Assembly: GCF_000764305.2 (NCBI RefSeq)
Contig: NW_025944103.1
Coordinates: 1-64,000, forward strand
DNA length: 64,000 nt
Reading direction: 5' to 3'
DNA from: Hyalella azteca
Lineage: Eukaryota > Arthropoda > Malacostraca > Amphipoda > Hyalellidae
A program made the position numbers and the translations under genes. The first letter of the stretch is position 1. Each line of letters opens with the position of its first letter. This document shows, one piece after another, positions 12,040 through 26,800 of the stretch. Below the pieces are notes generated by a model. It was not told where the DNA came from. It did no database searches and saw only the letters and a program-made list of their open reading frames with translations.

Positions 12040-15000
12040 TCTCGGGAACTCATTCGAGGTGCCCCTGTTGAGGCAGAGCCACGGCATTCGAGTCGACGGC
12101 CCAGGGCAAGGGCACGCCGGCAGCCGCTAGGCGCTAGGGCAATGCCTTCTTAGAAAATGCGTAAAATAATTCTTCGGTTGAGCCCAAGGCATCCACCTGA
12201 AACCGCTTGAACCGGTCCCTCCGGCCTCCAGACTTGATCAGCGTCTCATGAATGACTGCCTCGGTCATGAAAAACTCGCCATTAATAATGCAAAAATGAA
12301 GCCAGATTTTAGTGAATCGATTTCATTGAATCGTAACTTAATGTAAACGTACATCAACGAAGTGTAAACATTCACTACAGAGAAATTCCCACGAGTAAAA
12401 AGACTTAACATAAATCAAGTATAATCAGAAGTTCTTTTCAATATAAATACTAAAACTTGGAAACGGTATGACTGTCATCATTAAATGAATTCGTCTTGGA
12501 TAGAAACATTACAACTCTTCTTTTACCTCAAGACTCTTCGTTTCAATAATGGTGATTTAGATAATTTACTTACAATGAGAAAGTCATCATTTCAAAAAAG
12601 TCACATTAAAAAAATACTACAAATTTCAACCGAGAACAGGCAAGTCTGATTTACCGAAGTTGGTACTAATGCTAGAATGAAAAACATTTTCTTTATGAAT
12701 CGAATAAGAAAATGATTTCCTTGAGGGCTGACTATACTAAGATCATACTCAACCACTGTATTACATAAAGTTGGTTCTGCTGCTAGTCATGAAAATTAGC
12801 TATTTTTGGAGCTTCTATAGTGTAAATCTCATTTAGCACAACACAATTTAAAATTTTTGCACGATAGAATAGACGAACTAGACAAAATTCATGCGTCAGT
12901 TCTCGCTCATTATTATAGGTACAACCGTACAAGTAAAACATGAAACACCACCAATCGCATTACTGTCCCAAACATGAGGAGCGAATATCGGTTAGTAAAT
13001 CAAGTTAAAAACAATAAGTGAATTTAATTCAAATTTCAATTTAATGTATTTCCCACTATATCAAGTAGAACAGCTTTCGCTTGAGTGGGAGTTGAAATTG
13101 TCAGCCACTTGTTGAACCTTAACTTTTGAACTATTCTGCCCCACTACCCAGGTTAATATGTATACTAAAGAAGAACCTCAATGAAGATTCATAAAATAAA
13201 GTACCCGATACAGCGGTGGCAATATTGAAGAGTATCAGTGTAAAAGTATAAAAATAGGTTTTTCATTTCCAGTGCTGACACGGTTTGGGGTCAACATCTT
13301 CTCTTAGCGGCATATTAAACCAACAAGATGCAGCAGACAACTATCACTAAAAACTGCTCTTACAAGCATTGGCGTTCACCGAAAAAAAAAACATGTTCGT
13401 GAAAAATGTAAACATACCTTTCACAGGCATCAAGTTCGTAAACGCTGCCACTAATATATAGGCTTCGCTAACCTAAACACACACAAAGAATTGGATGATG
13501 AATGAACGCATGGAGCTACAAATCGACTGCGCACGAAGCTACAAGCTAGTGCAACGAATCCCAGCATCAATAAGTTAACGTCAAATACCATGAAATTGAA
13601 AATGCACAGCCAAAACAAATTGAAACAAATCAGGCGGAAACAACAGAAGCGTTTGAAGTAATTAAGAAACTCGAGTTAGTTCATAACGTCGTGCTGGAAA
13701 AGCTGCATGACCGCACAGTTTAGCCTTTTTTACGGTAATCTTCCTGAACATGATTAATTTACCATATCAACTCTGTCGATACTAAGAATTTACACTGAAA
13801 CAAAAAAAAAAACCTTAGAGAAGAAACGCTCATTAAATTACACCGAGCTAAAATCATTTGAATGAGACTGGCAGTTATTCACGAGCTAAAACATCATCCT
13901 AAACGAGAGCTGGCGAGCAGCAATCATCAGTCGGTCGCGGCTGCTATTGACGTTACGCGTGACCGTCCTAGTGACCGTCCTGGGTGCGTGACCGTCCTAG
14001 AGGTGTCTTTCAAAACGTACCGCCACAATTATCCTCTCCATTACAAGCATCCCGTTCCCCCTCATCAACGGTGAAAAGAACACTCGTCAAAAAAATAATC
14101 GCCATCACAATACGGAGCGACACAATTTTTTTAATCATTTTAAAATATCAATACAAGCACATTTTAGTCGTGACCATCGAACACCCGCTGACGAATAGAA
14201 CATCTTGATAAATATTATGTAAAGTTACAATAAAATTCGATCTAAAAAGATGGAATCAAGTGTAAACTTCAAAGATTAAGAATTCCAGACAATGTAAACA
14301 GCCTCCATCGCGAAACGAACTTCCGTAAAGGAACTTGAAAACGGTCAAAATTGATTCCTCCCCGATATAAATTTTCGTAGCATATATACGAGACATCTTC
14401 ACCACATTCAAATAACCTTGTCAGGGAGGAGGGAGCAATCATGACAAACCTTGTCAAACTGGGTGCCGTGTTAAACTAACCACAGATTGAAAACCGACTT
14501 TAATGCTGCAATATTGGACAAAAAAGTTCTATGAGTAATAGTAGTTATATTAGTGGTAAAAGTTGCTGCCTGCATCAGGAGACTTATCAATTCGAAATAG
14601 CCGCATTCAAATAAATTTAAGAAACGGTACACGAGTTTTATTTTCATTAACTATAGTCAAGCATAGGCTATTATTATGAATTAAAAACGTTTCGAAGAAG
14701 GTATTTATAACAAATCTCAAATAATCGTTCAAAATCAATAGAAAAAAATAATTTCAAATCTCAAGAAAAATTGCACTCTCAATTTCACTCTCAAAATCGA
14801 AATTTTTCACTCTCAAAATCTTTGAACAGTAATGAAAATTTGATTTCTTGAAATGTGGGCTTCGAAACAAAACACTATACAAATATCATAGGAGGATGAG
14901 TCACACTTACACAGAGCAGTGTCGTACAAACGTTAGGAAATCTGAAGCCATTAATTGTAAAATCAATTTCAATTAGACTTTAAATGTTTAAATTGATTCT

Positions 15001-18000
15001 AATGAAAATGGGAAATACAAAACTTTAGACTTTTTACGAACGTCATTTGAGGATCTTTACATTTACAAAGCAGTGTGGTGCGATCGTTAGGACATCAGAA
15101 GCTGTTTGTACAGTACGCATCGCACACCTGCTCACGTGGAGCGGAAATGACGCGTCGTTGCCGTATCCATTTTACCGGCCACTGACAGCGGCGCGTCTCG
15201 GCTGGCCGCGCCTCAACAGAGCAGCGCGACGCGATTGTTGACCAAGCGAAGATAAAAATCACTATTTTTGGATTGAATCATACGTAGCCTTGAATTTTAG
15301 AAGCTAATTGAGCACACCAGGATGAAAAAAAACATTAACAAGCGATGGATTTATGTATCCCTTCGAATTAAAGAGGCTGATTGACCATTGCTTGATAAAC
15401 AAATTTCATTATTGTAAAGCTAGATTCTTTTCAATGTCTCGTCGACGTCAACCAAATTCATAAAATCAATACGATGTCTGAACAATGTTGAATGCGTAAA
15501 AGTAGGAGTCACAAATATCTGAATGTTGATTCAGAATGAGTATAATAAGAGATCGCATTACATCCAACATTATTCCATAGAGAAAATAGTTGATGAACAC
15601 ATGACAGTAACTGGAGTTGTGGCGTTAGCATGAACAATAGTGAGACGAAATTTAAAGCAAGATCATAATGATGTCATCAACATACAAGTTTCAAAACAGC
15701 CTTATCAACAAGATGAATATGTTAATTTAAATAAAAAAATTGAGCATTAAAGACGTCAAATTAATGTGAATGATCACCTCGGTCTTGTTTTCGCCATGCA
15801 TGTCAGATTTCGCAGACCACACACATCTCAATTACGACGGATCGAAGACCTCTCTGTTCAGGTCTTTTTTCCGCGTACTTGTTTTGTAATGGTTGCAGGA
15901 AAAAAGTGTCTGTTCACGCAACGGGTAACATTTTGCACCGACGAAATACGGCGGTATTTTATTTTATTCAGCAGAAAATATGCCGGAAATAGAGAAACCA
16001 ATATTGTTCACTTTGAAGCGATGAATTTTGTTTAAAATTAAAGGCCAATGGTACGGATCGACTCTGAAATATCAAAATAAGAAAGCATAAGAGCTTCAGA
16101 TGCAAATAAAATAATTATTGCGAAACGTTTGTCGCATTTTTCCAGCAATAATTATATCAGATTCAGATGATTTTCTTTTCTGCTTTACGCAGAGAAAGAC
16201 GTTCTCGTGAGGCTGTTTCTATGTTCGGCTGTTATGTTAATTGCGATGCACACCATCGGTCGAGGATGTGGCACCCACGCACATAACAACAAGAGAAAAG
16301 AAAGCCAGTCCGCGACTTGTGATCAGTACATTCAGCTGTTGAATTCCTAGGTTCAGATGCGGCGATAGATTTATGGTCTGAGGCTTCTATTATTAGAGCT
16401 ATACAATGAAGTCTATGAGGTTTGTACATTCATTTATATAGACGCGTTGAGGCGAATAAAGTTGAAAACTGCTGGTCATGTATTTAAACTCTTTTGGTTG
16501 TGTTTTGTTTTTTTTTTTCTATATTTTTCTTTTTATATTCTCTTTTTTATAGAAACACGCATATGTGTATATATATTTTTGCCCTTGTGCTGTTTTGGCC
16601 TTTTTCTAGATTTTTGTGGGTGCGTGTATATCTGGGCTGTGGTCTCGCTTTTTCGAAGTTTTCTCTGAGTTCTTCTAGCCAATAAAATAATCAATCTATT
16701 ACGCACTAGCATGTTAACCAAATTTGATGAATGCTTTTAAAAGTTCCTAGATGGAATGGCAGCAACGCGGCAGTAGCAGGCAGCAGGTTTGAAAAGAGAG
16801 CCAATCCTGAGTCGGAGAACACGCTGCCTCTGTTGTCATGAGAGAGACAATGCGACTGCCTTGGCCTTCTTTGTATTGCTTCCTTACAAACAATACACTT
16901 TCTTATTATTTGTGTAGACTCCATGCAGACTAAAGGCTTCGTTGCTTAATGTGTCAAAACTTTTTCTCGTAACCAGGAATTTCCGCCGTAAGTCCTACAA
17001 AGAATGTCTTCTTATGATCGAAATTGAATAAGAATAGAGAATACATCATTGTGTCAATAATTATTGAAATTTGCGTCGAGCTTCATACAACATGGTTATT
17101 TGAAACGTACATCGATCATGGGGCATCGTGTGGAACATTCAACTGAGTCGTGGAACAACGAACGCTAGACCAGATATCGTATCATATAATCAATCGTCAG
17201 TTATATGGAAAGATCGGGTTCCAGAGGCTGGATCCCTTCTGAATCAAGTCACGAAAAATTCAAGAATCGGCAACAGACCATAGGCCTATTTCTTCAGTGC
17301 CGACACTTCTATTCTATTCTTTATCTCCTAGGTCATCAATAGGCTAATAAAATGCTGTCGGGAGATAATCCTGGACATTTACATAAGGAGTACAAGTATT
17401 GCTACAATGTAAAATTATTGGGTAGTGTATAATTACCTACGACGAAATACGTGGTATTCAGGTAATAAGGTATAAAAGTTACTGGATGAAGTTTAAAGTG
17501 AACGGATTAATTGTATTATAATGTGTTGTAATTCTCAGTAATCACATTTAATTAATTTGGATGCATAAGAGCTGTGTGTTACTTGAGACGAAATAACGAC
17601 TCTCAGGAAGTCGCACATCAAAAGATATTAAATTGAGTTGACGAAGAACTCGGTTGATGAAATACCTACCCGCAAGTCGCAAATGTATGATTATCATAAG
17701 AGATAAATTGAGCTATTTCGATGAACCACGAAGCTTTGGCAGGTTGAACCGTTTCAACTCGACTACCTGAAATGCTTTCGTTGAGCTCGTTGTAACTGCC
17801 TGTTAGGAACTTGCCAAGCGTTTTGTGGTGCCAGTGAATCCTTAACGTCTGCATTTAAAGGCTGATTTCCTCTTGATAAGCAGCCGTCATCCTGGGTATA
17901 GGACCATTACGGCGTCGGCTCTCAAGACCGTCCTTGATCGCAATCACAAGATTCATGAGAACTATTTAAGAACAGCCATAAACATCGCTGAGGTTTCCGT

Positions 18001-20031
18001 ATAGTCGTTTTTAAAAGTATATATATACATATAAAATTAAAATTCGGAGTACACTTGCACGTTTAAGTGCCAATGACCACACAAGCGCCAGAGCTCAACG
18101 GATTTGATCGAAAATATCAAATCACTGAGATCCATTCTTTTTTTAAATAGACTACTCCCATCTAGTTCACTTAAGGCGAATCCTATTGGTGAACTTGTCT
18201 CGTGACTGTATACTTAATTCGAGAGCCCTTAAAAAATAGTCTATACTGTTCAGCTTCAAGTAACAAGCTATGTAAATTCAAGCAAGGGTCACACCAACGG
18301 TCGTGCATACATTAAGCCAGCATTCTCTCGTAATTTAGTTTGCAACCCCCATGCCCTGCATGTATTAATGCCAGCAATTCCGTTCTCATGCAGTGCGACA
18401 TTTTCTTCTGCGATCCGACCGCGAAGAGGACGTATTTTTCCTTCTCGTGTAGTGGGCTTTTTATAAGGTAACGGAGCGAGGTTATTGTCTCTGCCCCAGG
18501 GCATCACAGAAGCAAAGATTGCGGGGTCAGCGAGCGACGGGTTTTACTTCAGACGAGTAGCCTGGGCGAGAACCAGGTACGAGTCGTGACAAGCCTGGGC
18601 ATCTGAGGCTGCAGAGATGCACGTTGTTTGAATCTAACCATACATCCTTCCGTATTATTTCTGTGATTAATGCAAATTCTTTGAGTATTTGTGACATTTT
18701 ATCAATTTTTATAGCTGTTGTTATAAAGCGACTGGACCATCGTTATAATTAACACAAAAAGTCTTAAAAAAGTAATTAACGGTAAAAAGTCGTGAAAAAG
18801 TTTAACAATCTCTAGCAAAGGCTTATCACATAAGAACAATTTAACAGAGAATACATTTCTTCAAGGCAAACAATCGCGACGTTCGAGAACAGTCGTGACG
18901 GAGTTGCTATTGCTATAACGAGGGCAGATAACTGCCACTACTAAACCATTAAATCCAATCTTTCCCGTTACGAACAGAGCATCTCTCATCCGTCAATACG
19001 TCGGTTCTTCTACGGTTCTAAGAGTTCCACAACATTAATTGACAGCATAAACTTCAAGAGAATCTTTATGACACATATAGAATAAGGTAACAATAATAAA
19101 AATGTTACCGGCTCAATTAACTAATACAGAAAATAAAAATTGATGCTAACATTATATGCGCTACACAAAAACCAAAATACAAATAATAGATGTGTACGTT
19201 ACGCTTAGAGTTATTTTAATACTTGAGTGTTTGCCTAACAAGTATAATTTGGACCGTTTTCAAGTTCCTTTCCAAACAAAAACATTACAACTACCAAAGC
19301 GTATCACTTTCAGCTCCATTGCATTATTACTAAAACTACTTATACCTTATTGTTACGTTGATGGGTCAAACGTCCCTGTTCAATGACATTGATACGATGA
19401 TCTCTGTCTAATTGGAAAAAAATTACTTTCTGAACGACACAGCGATAACTGTTTAACCAGACAGCGTTATCTCTAAGCATGAGTTAATAAATGCGGGCGT
19501 ACAAATGATTTTAAGTGCGTGGGATTTGATAACATTTACGCATTGATACTGCAAATCACGTTCGTACTTTATTTTAATTTTGAGTAATGAAGGCAGGACT
19601 GAATGTCATTGACTCGATTCCTTACAATACTGCGTCCAATACGAAAAATTTATATAAAGGCAAAACCATTTGAACTCGGAACGGCTCCTCAAAGTTTTAT
19701 TTAATTTGGTGCACTGCACGTGTCAAAGCTGTTACACATTGCCAAATTATGAGTTCACTTGTTCAGCATGCATGCGGTCTCTTGTTTTAGATGCGGCGTC
19801 ACCGCTTCAGTTATTCTAGATACTGTCCATTCTTATTGGTACAAACGAGATTTAGAGTTCACTTAGACATGTTCGTGCTCACTTTGGTACGATCAAATAC
19901 GAGGCAACGATAAGAAATTAAATACTAAAGTAAGTTTTATCAATTCCGTAGATAAAAAAAAGATTAGGCAACGAGTAATGCTTGCAACTTTTTCAATATT
20001 GGACACGATTCTACGAGTAAACCGTACTCAC
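12040..20031. other. long stretch without supported genes
   Basis: It begins with a GC-rich patch (12040-12260) without a coherent reading frame. At 13953-14003 there is a short run of GTGACCGTCCT-type repeats. A GC-rich patch at 15110-15240 could be exon or promoter but lacks any recognisable protein motif. The string GACCGTTTTCAAGTTCCTTT occurs inverted near 14326-14346 and direct near 19252-19273, marking a small dispersed repeat. Part of this stretch may be intron or 3' region of the minus-strand gene whose exon starts at 20032. Confidence 0.45.
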
Positions 20032-20754
20032 TTTCCTTCCTGCCGTGATGTGCGAAGTGTACAGTGAAGCTCCCATCATCATCTTCCTCATCCTCCTCGA
20101 ACTCTTCCTCGATCGGCTCTTCTTCTTCCCCTAGCCCTTCATCCCCTCCCATCACCGACCGACTCCTCCCAGTTTCGCACATCAAGTCTCCATCCTCAAC
20201 TATTACCCCATTCGGGTGGAATTTTTCAGGCACGTCTTCTGCAGCCAATCTGTCATTTGTAATGTTCGTTGGTTGTGAAACGTTGGCTTTGTGTTTGGAT
20301 TTTGAGTTGTTCTTGAAAGATGTTTTGTCCGTTTGGGTAGAGAAAGACGATGTGCTTGCGATCGGAGGTGGAGGGTCGGGGAAGAAAGAGGGATCGTGAG
20401 GAGCAGATGGAGGATCCCACGAGGTAGGTACTGAGGAAGTGTTAGTAAATGGAGGAGGTGGCGGGGGAGCACAGTCCGGAGGAGGCGGTAATTCCCAATT
20501 GGCTTTCAGTTCTTGGACGGACACACTCGCTCCTGTGGACGGCGTTACGGTGGACGGTACGATACCAATGCACTCGTAAATGCACTCTCCATCGAGGGGC
20601 TTGACCGTGAGGGGACTGGAGAGTGGAGCAAGTAGGTCCCCGTCATCGACAGTTACTTGCTGCCCCCCGACACTCAGATCGAGTGAGGATCTCGGCGGCA
20701 GCAGCGCCATCTCGCCCACCATCGCGGTCTCAATGATGTCGTAGATGACGGCAA
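20032..20754 (-). CDS. internal coding exon of an unidentified proline-rich, acidic protein
   Basis: This 723-base exon reads on the minus strand. A TTTTGCAG acceptor (AG at 20755-20756) precedes it and a strong GTGAGTAC donor follows (GT at 20031-20030). It starts with two bases completing a codon and ends with one base of the next, giving 240 full codons. Codon use is GC-rich at third positions, unlike the flanks. Visible features, in order: YDIIETAMVGEM near the start, a segment with CIYECIGIVP, a proline tract (LPPPPDCAPPPPPPF and SFFPDPPPP), a Ser/Thr/Lys-rich linker, and an acidic block (EEEEPIEEEFEEDEEDDD). Such composition is typical of cytoskeletal or signalling adaptors binding SH3, WW or EVH1 domains, but that is inference. 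I do not recognise the family. The neighbouring exons were not found. Confidence 0.7.
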
Positions 20755-23700
20755 CTGCAAAAGTAAAAATTACATTTGAATTTTGCACCGTATTGGTAAT
20801 AGAAATAACAATAATTAGTTCGGGGAAAACTGATTATTTAATTAAGAGTCGCATACGCTATCACAGAAATTGTTGCGCATCCAACCTTAGCTGCCATTTT
20901 AGAAGTCAACTTATTTAGGAACTGTTGATGGCGCTTTGCATTGAAATTAAAGTTAGTTCCAACATAATTACAACACAGGCATGAGAGAGTGGCTAAGATC
21001 CAACACGACTGCAGCAAGAGCTTGCAAGAGTCCGTAGAGATGCCGCACCGAACAAGGCGATAACTTTCACCGTTTCCTACTTTCGCCCCCGACCTATCAC
21101 TGGACCTGGCGCATCTCATTAATATTGCATTACCCCCCTCGTTCGAACGAGAAGTACTCTAACAACTTCACGTTATCACATGCGTAATTAACGAATAACT
21201 AGGCAGGTATTACGCCATTGTTTTGAATTTACTTCTCACATAGAAGGTAAGTATTAGATCTCAAGTTCTAATGCACGGCTTCAGATAATATCTGTATTCT
21301 CATGTCCTCAAGGAATAAAATAATTGTTAATACCCGCGAGATCACTTAGGCTACTAGATCAAATAAACAATTTTTTGAAAACGCATTTAATGAAAGAAGA
21401 AGTCATCAGAGTTCAGATCAGCCAGTCTATTTAAATCTGAGTTAATAACAAAATATTACTCAGCGACTAAGCTCGAAATTCACGTTTTTAGAGATGGTAT
21501 TATGTTTACAATAACCATCTGTCGCGGGGCATGAGAACAGCAGAAAGCCAACAGCGACATCAGGTACTTTCACAGCACAGGTCGCATGCAAAGCTCGCCA
21601 AACGACGAAGAGGTGGACATTCCGGCAACATAGACTCAATGTTTTATGCGAAAAATTAAAAATATGTTATTGACAATTAAAAATCATCTGATAGAACTAT
21701 GCTGGAAGTTAGTTAAACTAGCCGGAAGTAATACGTGTATCATAAAGGTTATGAAACTTGAATGTAATAAGCAAACACTAGCAAGGTCCAATATATGCCA
21801 ACTGAGATGCTTAAAAACAGGGAAGGGTGCAGCAAACGTGTGGGTTATGTAAAGTTAAACATCCCAAAAGTTCTGCTGGCTAACGGCTGTAACCAGAATG
21901 CACTTTAGCCCGCCGTAAAAGCGTTTCAAGTGCGCACCGGCGAAAGTTGTTTGACGTCGCAGCAAGGCTCTGCAAATATTCGAATACAACTCAATGCATG
22001 CCATGTACCACAAATAAATTCACATTATATTAGTTTTTTCACTACGATAATTTTGAGGAATGTTTAATAATTCAATCAGAATTATTACTTTTTATTGTTG
22101 TACAAAGTTTGACTCTTTGGCACACAATAGCTTGGTTACTAATAGAATAAATTTATGATCAACGTCATTATATTCTATCCCTCAACATGAACTTTTATTA
22201 ACTTTTCCAAACAGAAGAAATCATGAAGCGAGTTCAAGACAATAACAAGGTGCTGTAACACTTCTACTGCCTCACATGATCTGCTGTCCCTGTATATAAT
22301 ACAGGGACATACGTCTTAATAATACGTCTTAATAACATCTTAATACGTCTTTTCTCATGCCAATGAGAGACTTAATACGATTGTGGACCCGGACGGACGT
22401 GTTTGTGAGAGCATCTGCTTGTCACGGGTCAGATCCGGAAGTCCTCGTAAAGCACGAAGCTTACACTCGAGCATCCGGACCGGGTGCACTCCATGAACAC
22501 AGCCCGCCAAGAATGACGAGTAACCATTGTTTACGGCACGGCTTCAGATTCATAGGAGAATCAGCGTTCGAAATCAAAGGAGCCAAAATCATAAGTAAAT
22601 TTTCTGTATAATTGAATTCCTGGAATAATGAGACTTGGTCTCTTATCTATTCTTAGATGTAAAGACTTTTTAATACTAGCCTTGTGTTCGAAATTATTGT
22701 CGAGAATTAAAAACGAAACAAAATAGTAATAAGTCAAAATAAACTCAAATTTCAATGCTTCTCACACTCCCTCTCAAAATCTAATGGAAGCAACAGATAA
22801 GCGGCCCTAATATGAACAAAAACGCGATTATGCGCATACTTTCTTAATAGTGCAGAATGTAGTCACAAAGGTGCTTCTTATTATTTGTCGCTTGATTTCA
22901 TAAACGCAGACTCTACTCACATACTTCCCTTAGAAAAGCCACCCGCTTGCACAGAGACAGCGAACGCAAAAGGGTCGCATATTGACTTGAGTTTGAACAA
23001 TGAAGCGTTTGTTCCTCTTAGAAAACGCCAACTAGGTTAAGAAATTGCGTTGTGTAGACTAATAAGTCAGCGAAAGCTATCGAATATTGAATAGACAGTA
23101 ACAAACCATGGAAGGAAATTCCGGTATATTGCAGCACAAGAATAAAAATTAGATTAATAAGTTGCGAAAAAGGCCGATTGATCAGTCCTTCTTTCAGACT
23201 TTGTTTGTCAAAGGTCACTAGAATATAATGGCGGAGGAATCCATATCAAACAACACAGATCAAATACAATACATTTTATAGCTCTTGTTCCCTTTATTGA
23301 TCTCAAGTGTATTAAATTTCGGTTTGTTCGGTTCGTCACAAAGCGGCTAAAATAATGTTAAAATACGTATATAAAAAGAAATACTATAAAATGAAAATCT
23401 AAAAACAACTTTAGCAACACTTACAGCAGAGACTCCCCATAAATACCTTCCCCCATACTCGAGCTCAACTGGCAGGGACAGAAGACGCTTTGTTCAGCCT
23501 CACGTTCCTAGTGTAGCGCTCATGATGTACAATAACATATATTCGCTCAGTTCACACTAGCCAGACACCAGATGTCGAGCTATATTAGTGTTTGCATATG
23601 TGGGGGCAAGAAAACAACTTCTCATCGCTCGTACACAATAAAAAATTAGTTCAGATTGATGTGTTCGAATGTTTCATGAGCTAAAATTTTCAAAATTATT

Positions 23701-23804
23701 TCAAGTTCTGAAAAATATTTTTATATGTAATTCCAAACAAATAATGCTACATTAATATTTATGATGTTTTTCAATCGTGAACATCAACCCAAATGATTAA
23801 AATT
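20755..23804. other. gene-free stretch, probably intron of the minus-strand gene
   Basis: It follows the acceptor of the minus-strand exon and so is probably its upstream intron. The open frame at 20838-21119 (minus) and the one at 22357-22611 (plus) lack motifs and convincing splice borders. Short TCTTAATA(A)TACG repeats occur at 22312-22350. Confidence 0.5.
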
Positions 23805-23885
23805 GGGGCCCGTATTCATTAACATATTACATGAAGTGGATGGAAAGGAATTTTCTCTCCTCTGTCGCGATCCTTATCCACTTCT
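23805..23885 (+). mobile_element. truncated MITE-like element with GGGGCCCGTATTCATTAACA end
   Basis: The left end GGGGCCCGTATTCATTAACA leads into GAAGTGGATGG. A reverse-complementary CCTTATCCACTTC follows at about 23870-23885, after which the expected matching end is missing. MITEs with GGGCCCGTATTCAT ends and a TCCACTT inner arm are widespread in animals; the class assignment is from memory and weak. Confidence 0.4.
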
Positions 23886-26800
23886 TCGTGCGAGGTACCT
23901 TTGCATCTCTGCATAGCTGAGCTATTCAAGATGTGAAACTCGCGAGGCCCGTATGATATTTACAAGAAAATAATGAGGGAGGCCAACTAATATCTAATTG
24001 ATTAGTATGGTTTCAATATAAGCACAAGATTTGAGCTCCATGAACACATGTTGGTATTTATATACGAGTACTTCTGTAGGCCAGTGAATCGAAAAAATTT
24101 AAATTTTTACATAAAAACAAACAACATAACACCGACTTCGTCGTAATAGTGTATGTTTTCCCTAGTTGGTACGAGCCCCAATAAAGTTTTTTTCATTGAA
24201 AAATCGATAACCAATAATGCCATTCAAAAGAGAGGATCCAAGAAAGTGTGGGGAATGAGAAAAAACAACAGTTAGGAAGTGAATAGCAAATTTTACCAAA
24301 ATAGTAACCAGGCCATTCCGCAAAACACGATATTGGACCAATAGATGACGATATAGATAAACAATCCAGCCGGTAGAGGAATTAATATAGATTCACGAGA
24401 AATCCCAAACAAGTAAGTGCAATACACGGACATTCCAACATAATTTTCATATTATTTCCATTAGACAGTTTCCCAAGTTGATTATTATTAGAACCGAGTT
24501 AGATGAAGAATTCTAGAATGAACTTCAGTCAACTCAAGGGTTAGTGAACCCCAAGGAAGCCAATAAAGTAATGACAAAAAGGCCCCTTGGATGTACCAGA
24601 TGACAATGCATTGCACTGCCGGTAGCCAGTCGCCTGTTACATAAAGACCAGCTTAGAAAGGAACACAGATCGACAAGATCGGAGCGAAGGCATGTGTGAT
24701 GGGAGCAGGAAACTGAAAGTGAGCAATTGACTGCAAAAACAAAACAGAAGTTTTAGTGCACGAGGTGGTCGATTTAGGAATACATAATTCCCTTTGCTTA
24801 CGCGTTTGGGTAATAAAAAATTATGGGCTTTAATTAATGCGTAGTGTTGATACAATAAGTAATGAATTCAAATGAGGATAAATAAATGCAAACGGAACTG
24901 GCGTCTCAAAATATGTGTTTCAAACTGAGTTGAGCGCCCGATTGTGTACAGATAAAATATAATACTGCATCAGCAATAACGGCACGTGTATTACCGTTAA
25001 TTGATAATTGTAATAAATACCAAAGAAAGTCTGGAGGACGAGGTGGCAACTAAGTGGCATGATGGCAGCCAATTTTAATGTCAGGTGACAGTATTCGTGT
25101 CGTCCTCGGGAAGTTCGTCCCACAACAAGGGGAGAATGACAACCAGAGAAAGCCAAGCCTCTCAGAATACTAATTGGACGTACGATAATTAACATAAGTA
25201 GTACATTGCGAAAAAGATGTCATGAAAACTGCTACTTTCGTGGCTGACATCCAGCTCCTAAAACAGCGCAAATTATAATTCATACCCTTAAGACGGAAAA
25301 AAAACTGCAAGACGCAAACAATCTCAAAAATCTCTCAGAATAATGGGAGTAATGAAAAGAATCGAGGTAGTGATAAGAGTTCAAATAACGTTAAAAGTAT
25401 AAGTAGTATGAGGAATAAATGTATAAGATGAATAGCAGTAGTTGAAAATCTCTATCATGATCACGGCATAGCCGGCGCAGCACTAAGATCAGCATGCAGT
25501 GAAAGTATCCCTCTTGACTGGCCGGGCCAGCCACAGGTCGTTGGCACAAAGCTACGGCAGATCACAAGATCGAGCGAGTCTTGGTTGGCGTCCGGAGATG
25601 CATCTTTCTAAAGCATGCAACATGAAAGTCGTCCAGCGCCTTTTTAAAACTCCCACACTCCAGCCAAACCTAAGGCTAGTGGCCTCTACGTATTTCACTG
25701 CGACCCGAACGTGGCATAGTTCGAAGGGAAAGGCATCACGCGCTCACTTTCAAGCACTTAATGCGTTAATGAGATGAATAAAATACAGGGAGCGAAATGG
25801 AAGTAAATTTAAAAAATTTTTAAGCCTAATAAATCATGTTTTCGTTGGGTTATTTCGTCTAAATTATCAAACCCAAATACTTTGCACACATTAAGACAAG
25901 TATGTATTGTTGGAAGCCGTTTTTTATCAAACATTCAATTTAAATTCATGAGAGCTTCTATCTTACACCATTACTGTAAGAAACGTTTGAAGAAAATGGC
26001 AAGTATCCGGTTCCATGAAACATGGTCGTGGTAAGTGGCAGCATGAACTTTCTATGATAATATTTGACCAAGTCGAAATGCCTGTGATCGACTAGCGTAC
26101 GTGCGCTGACTTTGAGCGATAACGGACATTTAATTCTGGTTGACTTCTGCTTCTCATTTGTCAGAGGATTAGCGTCTACCAGGGCACTACACGCAGTACC
26201 CTGTACCAGAAAATAAAGTAATAGGGTTTGCGGTGGTGAATGCGAGGGGTGGATGCTGGTTTGACTGCAATTTAAAACAAAGACTGAATATTAATTATGA
26301 TCGAAGGCGCGGCCGAAGATGTGGGAGTGCCACTAGTGGAGGGGGTTTTGGCCGCCAGTTGTTCAAGAAATTAATCGTGTGAACAGCAACACAGGGTAAC
26401 GCTTTAACCAGACAACCAATGACTATAAAACTCTTGATCGCAGCAAGATGGTATATGTATGTACATACGACGTCTTTGATAGGTAGAGCAGTTGCCATCG
26501 TACGCCATCGGAAGAAATAAATTCAGTGGTTTTTATCTACGCTTAGAGCATTATAAACGTCGCATGATATATAGAATATAGTACTAAATAATATCGTACT
26601 ATACTATACTATAGTATAGTAGTATTAGCGTCTTATATCAAGTATTTTGTGTCATCTGATGAAAAATATAGATTTCGTCAGGAAATACACGCGTTTCCAC
26701 GAATAAGAGCTAACGAGAAGAACCAGTACAAAAAAAAAAAGAATTTTACCTAGCATATTGTTCGTTTTCTTTACCACTCCCTTAAAAAATACAGTACCCA

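Noticed and set aside
20064..20399. Ser-rich plus-strand open frame
   Set aside because: It is antisense to the acidic stretch of the minus-strand exon, where GAA/GAG/GAT codons read as Ser/Leu/Phe.
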